Assembly: GCF_001425235.1 (NCBI RefSeq)
Contig: NZ_LMEA01000012.1
Coordinates: forward strand, 222,390 to 286,389
DNA length: 64,000 nucleotides
Source: Devosia sp. Root413D1
GTDB lineage: Bacteria > Pseudomonadota > Alphaproteobacteria > Rhizobiales > Devosiaceae
Direction: 5' to 3'
In this document: piece by piece, positions 62,393 to 64,000 of the stretch
Numbering within the stretch: position 1 is the first letter of the stretch
Layout: each line of letters opens with the position of its first letter
Translations under genes and position numbers: made by a program
Notes under the pieces: model-generated
Told to the model about the DNA's origin: nothing
Seen by the model: only the letters and a program-made list of their open reading frames with translations
Database searches by the model: none

Positions 62393-62614
62393 CTAGCCGC
62401 CCAACAGTTCGGCGACGCGCCGGACTGAGGTGATCGAAGCGATCTGCTCGGCCGTCAGATTGCGGCCGAGCTCGCTCTCGATGCCGGCGACAATCGCCAT
62501 ATGGCCGAGGCTGTCCCAGGCGGCGACCGAGCTCATGTCGGCGCCGATGGCGATGGCGCCGGGGCAACTGAGCGCCTCGCCGACGATGACGCAGGCCCGC
62601 TCATCAAGGCTCAT
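62393..62614 (-). CDS. Acyl/peptidyl carrier protein
   Basis: A 73-residue carrier protein: attachment Ser in WDSLGHMAIV (about residue 34), typical four-helix pattern, C-terminal SVRRVAELLGG. The ATG at 62614 lies inside the GNAT gene (11-bp overlap). Not the primary FabF/AcpP type; together with the AMP-ligase it points to a dedicated acyl or aminoacyl carrier. Confidence 0.85.
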   Translation of the reverse strand: MSLDERACVIVGEALSCPGAIAIGADMSSVAAWDSLGHMAIVAGIESELGRNLTAEQIASITSVRRVAELLGG

Positions 62615-63182
62615 CGGGTGCCTCCCAGAACGGCCCGCGCATCCATTGATCGCGGAACATCTCGAAGTTGACGAAGTCGATGATCTCGCCGGTGACCGGA
62701 TTCTGCTTCTGGCGGTGCCAGGTGCCGACATGCTCGAACCCAAGCCGGCGATAGCTGAAGATCGACGAGACGTTGCGGGAATCGACCACGCCGTAGAAGC
62801 GCTCGATGCCGCAATGGGCGAAGAAGTGGTTGAGCAGCCGGGCGCGGGCCTCGACCACGACGTTCTTGCCCCACCAGTTGCGATCATGCACGGCGACAGT
62901 GCCGAAGGCCGAGCGGTAGCCCTGCAGCCGCACCATGTGAGCGCCGATCGGCGTCGCTTCGCCCTTGGGGATAATGGCGAAAGCGAAGCGGTTCTTGCTG
63001 CGAGGCAGCGGCCCGCGCAGCAACCAGTGCGGCAACGACCGCGGCTTGGTCGTCTGCATCAGCCCATTGAGGATGTCCGGGTCATACCGCCAGCTATTGG
63101 TGACGCGCAGGGTTTCGATCATCCCCATCGGCTTCAAAATGAAGCGCTCGGTTTCCAGCGGACCGATGACCAGCTTGCTCAT
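62604..63182 (-). CDS. GNAT-family N-acetyltransferase
   Basis: A 192-residue protein with the acyl-CoA-binding RimJ/RimL-like opening (TERFILKPMG) and later YRSAFGTVAVHDRNWWGKNVVVEARARLLNHFFAHCGIERFYGVVDSRNVSSIFSYRRLGFEHVG. It is tightly packed: ATGA overlap with the AMP-ligase stop and 11-bp overlap with the carrier protein. It may acylate an amine using the carrier-bound or CoA-bound acyl group (inference). Confidence 0.82.
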   Translation of the reverse strand: MSKLVIGPLETERFILKPMGMIETLRVTNSWRYDPDILNGLMQTTKPRSLPHWLLRGPLPRSKNRFAFAIIPKGEATPIGAHMVRLQGYRSAFGTVAVHDRNWWGKNVVVEARARLLNHFFAHCGIERFYGVVDSRNVSSIFSYRRLGFEHVGTWHRQKQNPVTGEIIDFVNFEMFRDQWMRGPFWEAPDEP

Positions 63183-64000
63183 TGGCGTTCGACCATGGCG
63201 CGGACGTCGGCGCGGACGATCTTGCCGCGATCGTTGCGCGGAATGGCGGCGACGGCGAACAGCTTCGAGGGCACCGCCTCGTCACGCGCGCGCGCCCGGC
63301 ACCAGGCCTTCAGCGCTTCGGGATCGAACGCTGCTCCATCAGCGAGGACGATGGCCGCCGCCACCGCCTCACCGGCAATCGCATCGGGAATGCCGAAGGC
63401 GCAGGCCTCGGCAATGGCCTCATGCCGCTCCAGCAGCATGTCGATCTCCTCGGCCTGGATCTTGATGCCGCCGCGGTTGATCTCGGACTTGCTGCGCCCG
63501 ACAAGGATCAGCTTGCCTTGCTCATCGAGCTCGCCGATATCGCCGGTGCGGAACCAACCGTCGACGAACGCCGCCTCGTCGAGATCGGGCCGCTGCCAGT
63601 AGCCCAGCATCATCGATGGGCTCTGCACCAGCACTTCGCCCCGCCCGTCGCCATCGATGGCAACGCTGCCGCCCCAGAGCCGGCCGACATAGCCGTCGCG
63701 CGCCTCGGCCTCATCGAGGCTGCCGCCGCCGATCCAGTTCGCCGTCTCGGTCATGCCGAACATGTTGAACACCCGGCCCGTGCCGCACCACTCGGCGATG
63801 GCCCGCCAGTGCTCGATCGAGAGCGGCGCCGAACCGACATGCACGCGCTCGAGCACCGGCCCGGGCCGGGCCGAGAGGCGCAGTGCGAGCTTCCAGAACG
63901 AGGGGACCGAACTCATGAAGCTGATGCGGTTCGACGTCAGGTAGCCGGCAAGGCCGGCAAGCTCGTTGAGCGCCGGACTGGGCCAGAGATGCACGCGGCC
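63179..64000 (-). CDS. AMP-binding (adenylate-forming) ligase, C-terminal part (5' end outside window)
   Basis: Open to the right edge. The visible 270 residues hold core motifs A3-A10 of the ANL superfamily: FNMFGMTETANWIG, GEVLVQSPSMMLGYWQ, GWFRTGDIGELDEQGKLILVGRSKSEINRGGIKIQAEEID and the C-terminal DRGKIVRADV lysine. It adenylates a carboxylate, probably to load the carrier protein two genes downstream. The three overlapping genes make a dedicated activation/transfer/carrier set. Confidence 0.88.
   Translation of the reverse strand, partial: GRVHLWPSPALNELAGLAGYLTSNRISFMSSVPSFWKLALRLSARPGPVLERVHVGSAPLSIEHWRAIAEWCGTGRVFNMFGMTETANWIGGGSLDEAEARDGYVGRLWGGSVAIDGDGRGEVLVQSPSMMLGYWQRPDLDEAAFVDGWFRTGDIGELDEQGKLILVGRSKSEINRGGIKIQAEEIDMLLERHEAIAEACAFGIPDAIAGEAVAAAIVLADGAAFDPEALKAWCRARARDEAVPSKLFAVAAIPRNDRGKIVRADVRAMVERQ

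Overview
The window is a high-GC chromosomal segment of an alphaproteobacterium, most likely Hyphomicrobiales of the Devosia type (inference). The support is a class I lysyl-tRNA synthetase, a SAM-II riboswitch in front of metZ, a CoxMNOP-like cytochrome oxidase cluster, a TauE plus TIGR02186 gene pair, and several copies of a nested-hairpin intergenic repeat resembling rhizobial mosaic elements. I see no insertion sequence, phage gene, CRISPR array or rRNA. There is one tRNA, for Gly with anticodon CCC.

Layout. 1-2.2 kb: 3' part of a PodJ-like Sel1/peptidoglycan-binding membrane protein. 2.3-10.4 kb: AraC-type regulators with their targets (an AraC-GyrI fusion plus two free GyrI-like proteins, an alpha/beta hydrolase with a divergent GATase-AraC regulator, a PhyH dioxygenase with a divergent cupin-AraC regulator), then rsgA and an esterase. 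10.5-25 kb: housekeeping and membrane genes (TauE, a DUF2807 adhesin-like protein, PdeM with its helicase, a P-loop kinase, MATE, pyrD, an S24 repressor, lysS, a TerB-like protein). 25-29 kb: a periplasmic binding protein, dadA with a tandem repeat at its end, and an unknown membrane protein.

29.2-43.5 kb is a sugar-utilisation island. It holds two complete CUT1 substrate-binding-protein and permease sets, two convergent LacI repressors, a propeller-like putative glycosidase, a GH116-type beta-glucosidase and one ATPase gene. The ATPase carries a -1 frameshift in a C-run. Both divergent promoter regions carry a pair of GAAACGTTTC operators 77-78 bp apart, with different flanking bases in the two pairs.

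43.5-48.7 kb: tRNA-Gly, a small cytochrome c, and a five-gene aa3-type oxidase operon on the minus strand. 49.1-55.8 kb: a tightly packed four-gene signalling operon. It encodes a zinc-ribbon/class III cyclase/AAA/TPR protein, a receiver-thioredoxin-reductase-like fusion with no cysteine at all, a cyclic-nucleotide-binding histidine kinase, and a UBP-type zinc finger. This is the best candidate for an under-described system. 55.8-59.4 kb: a LuxR-type regulator divergent from a lone curlin-repeat protein, then an outer-membrane protein. 59.7-64 kb: a double-domain dCTP deaminase, SAM-II riboswitch plus metZ, and an overlapping AMP-ligase/GNAT/acyl-carrier-protein set that runs off the right edge.
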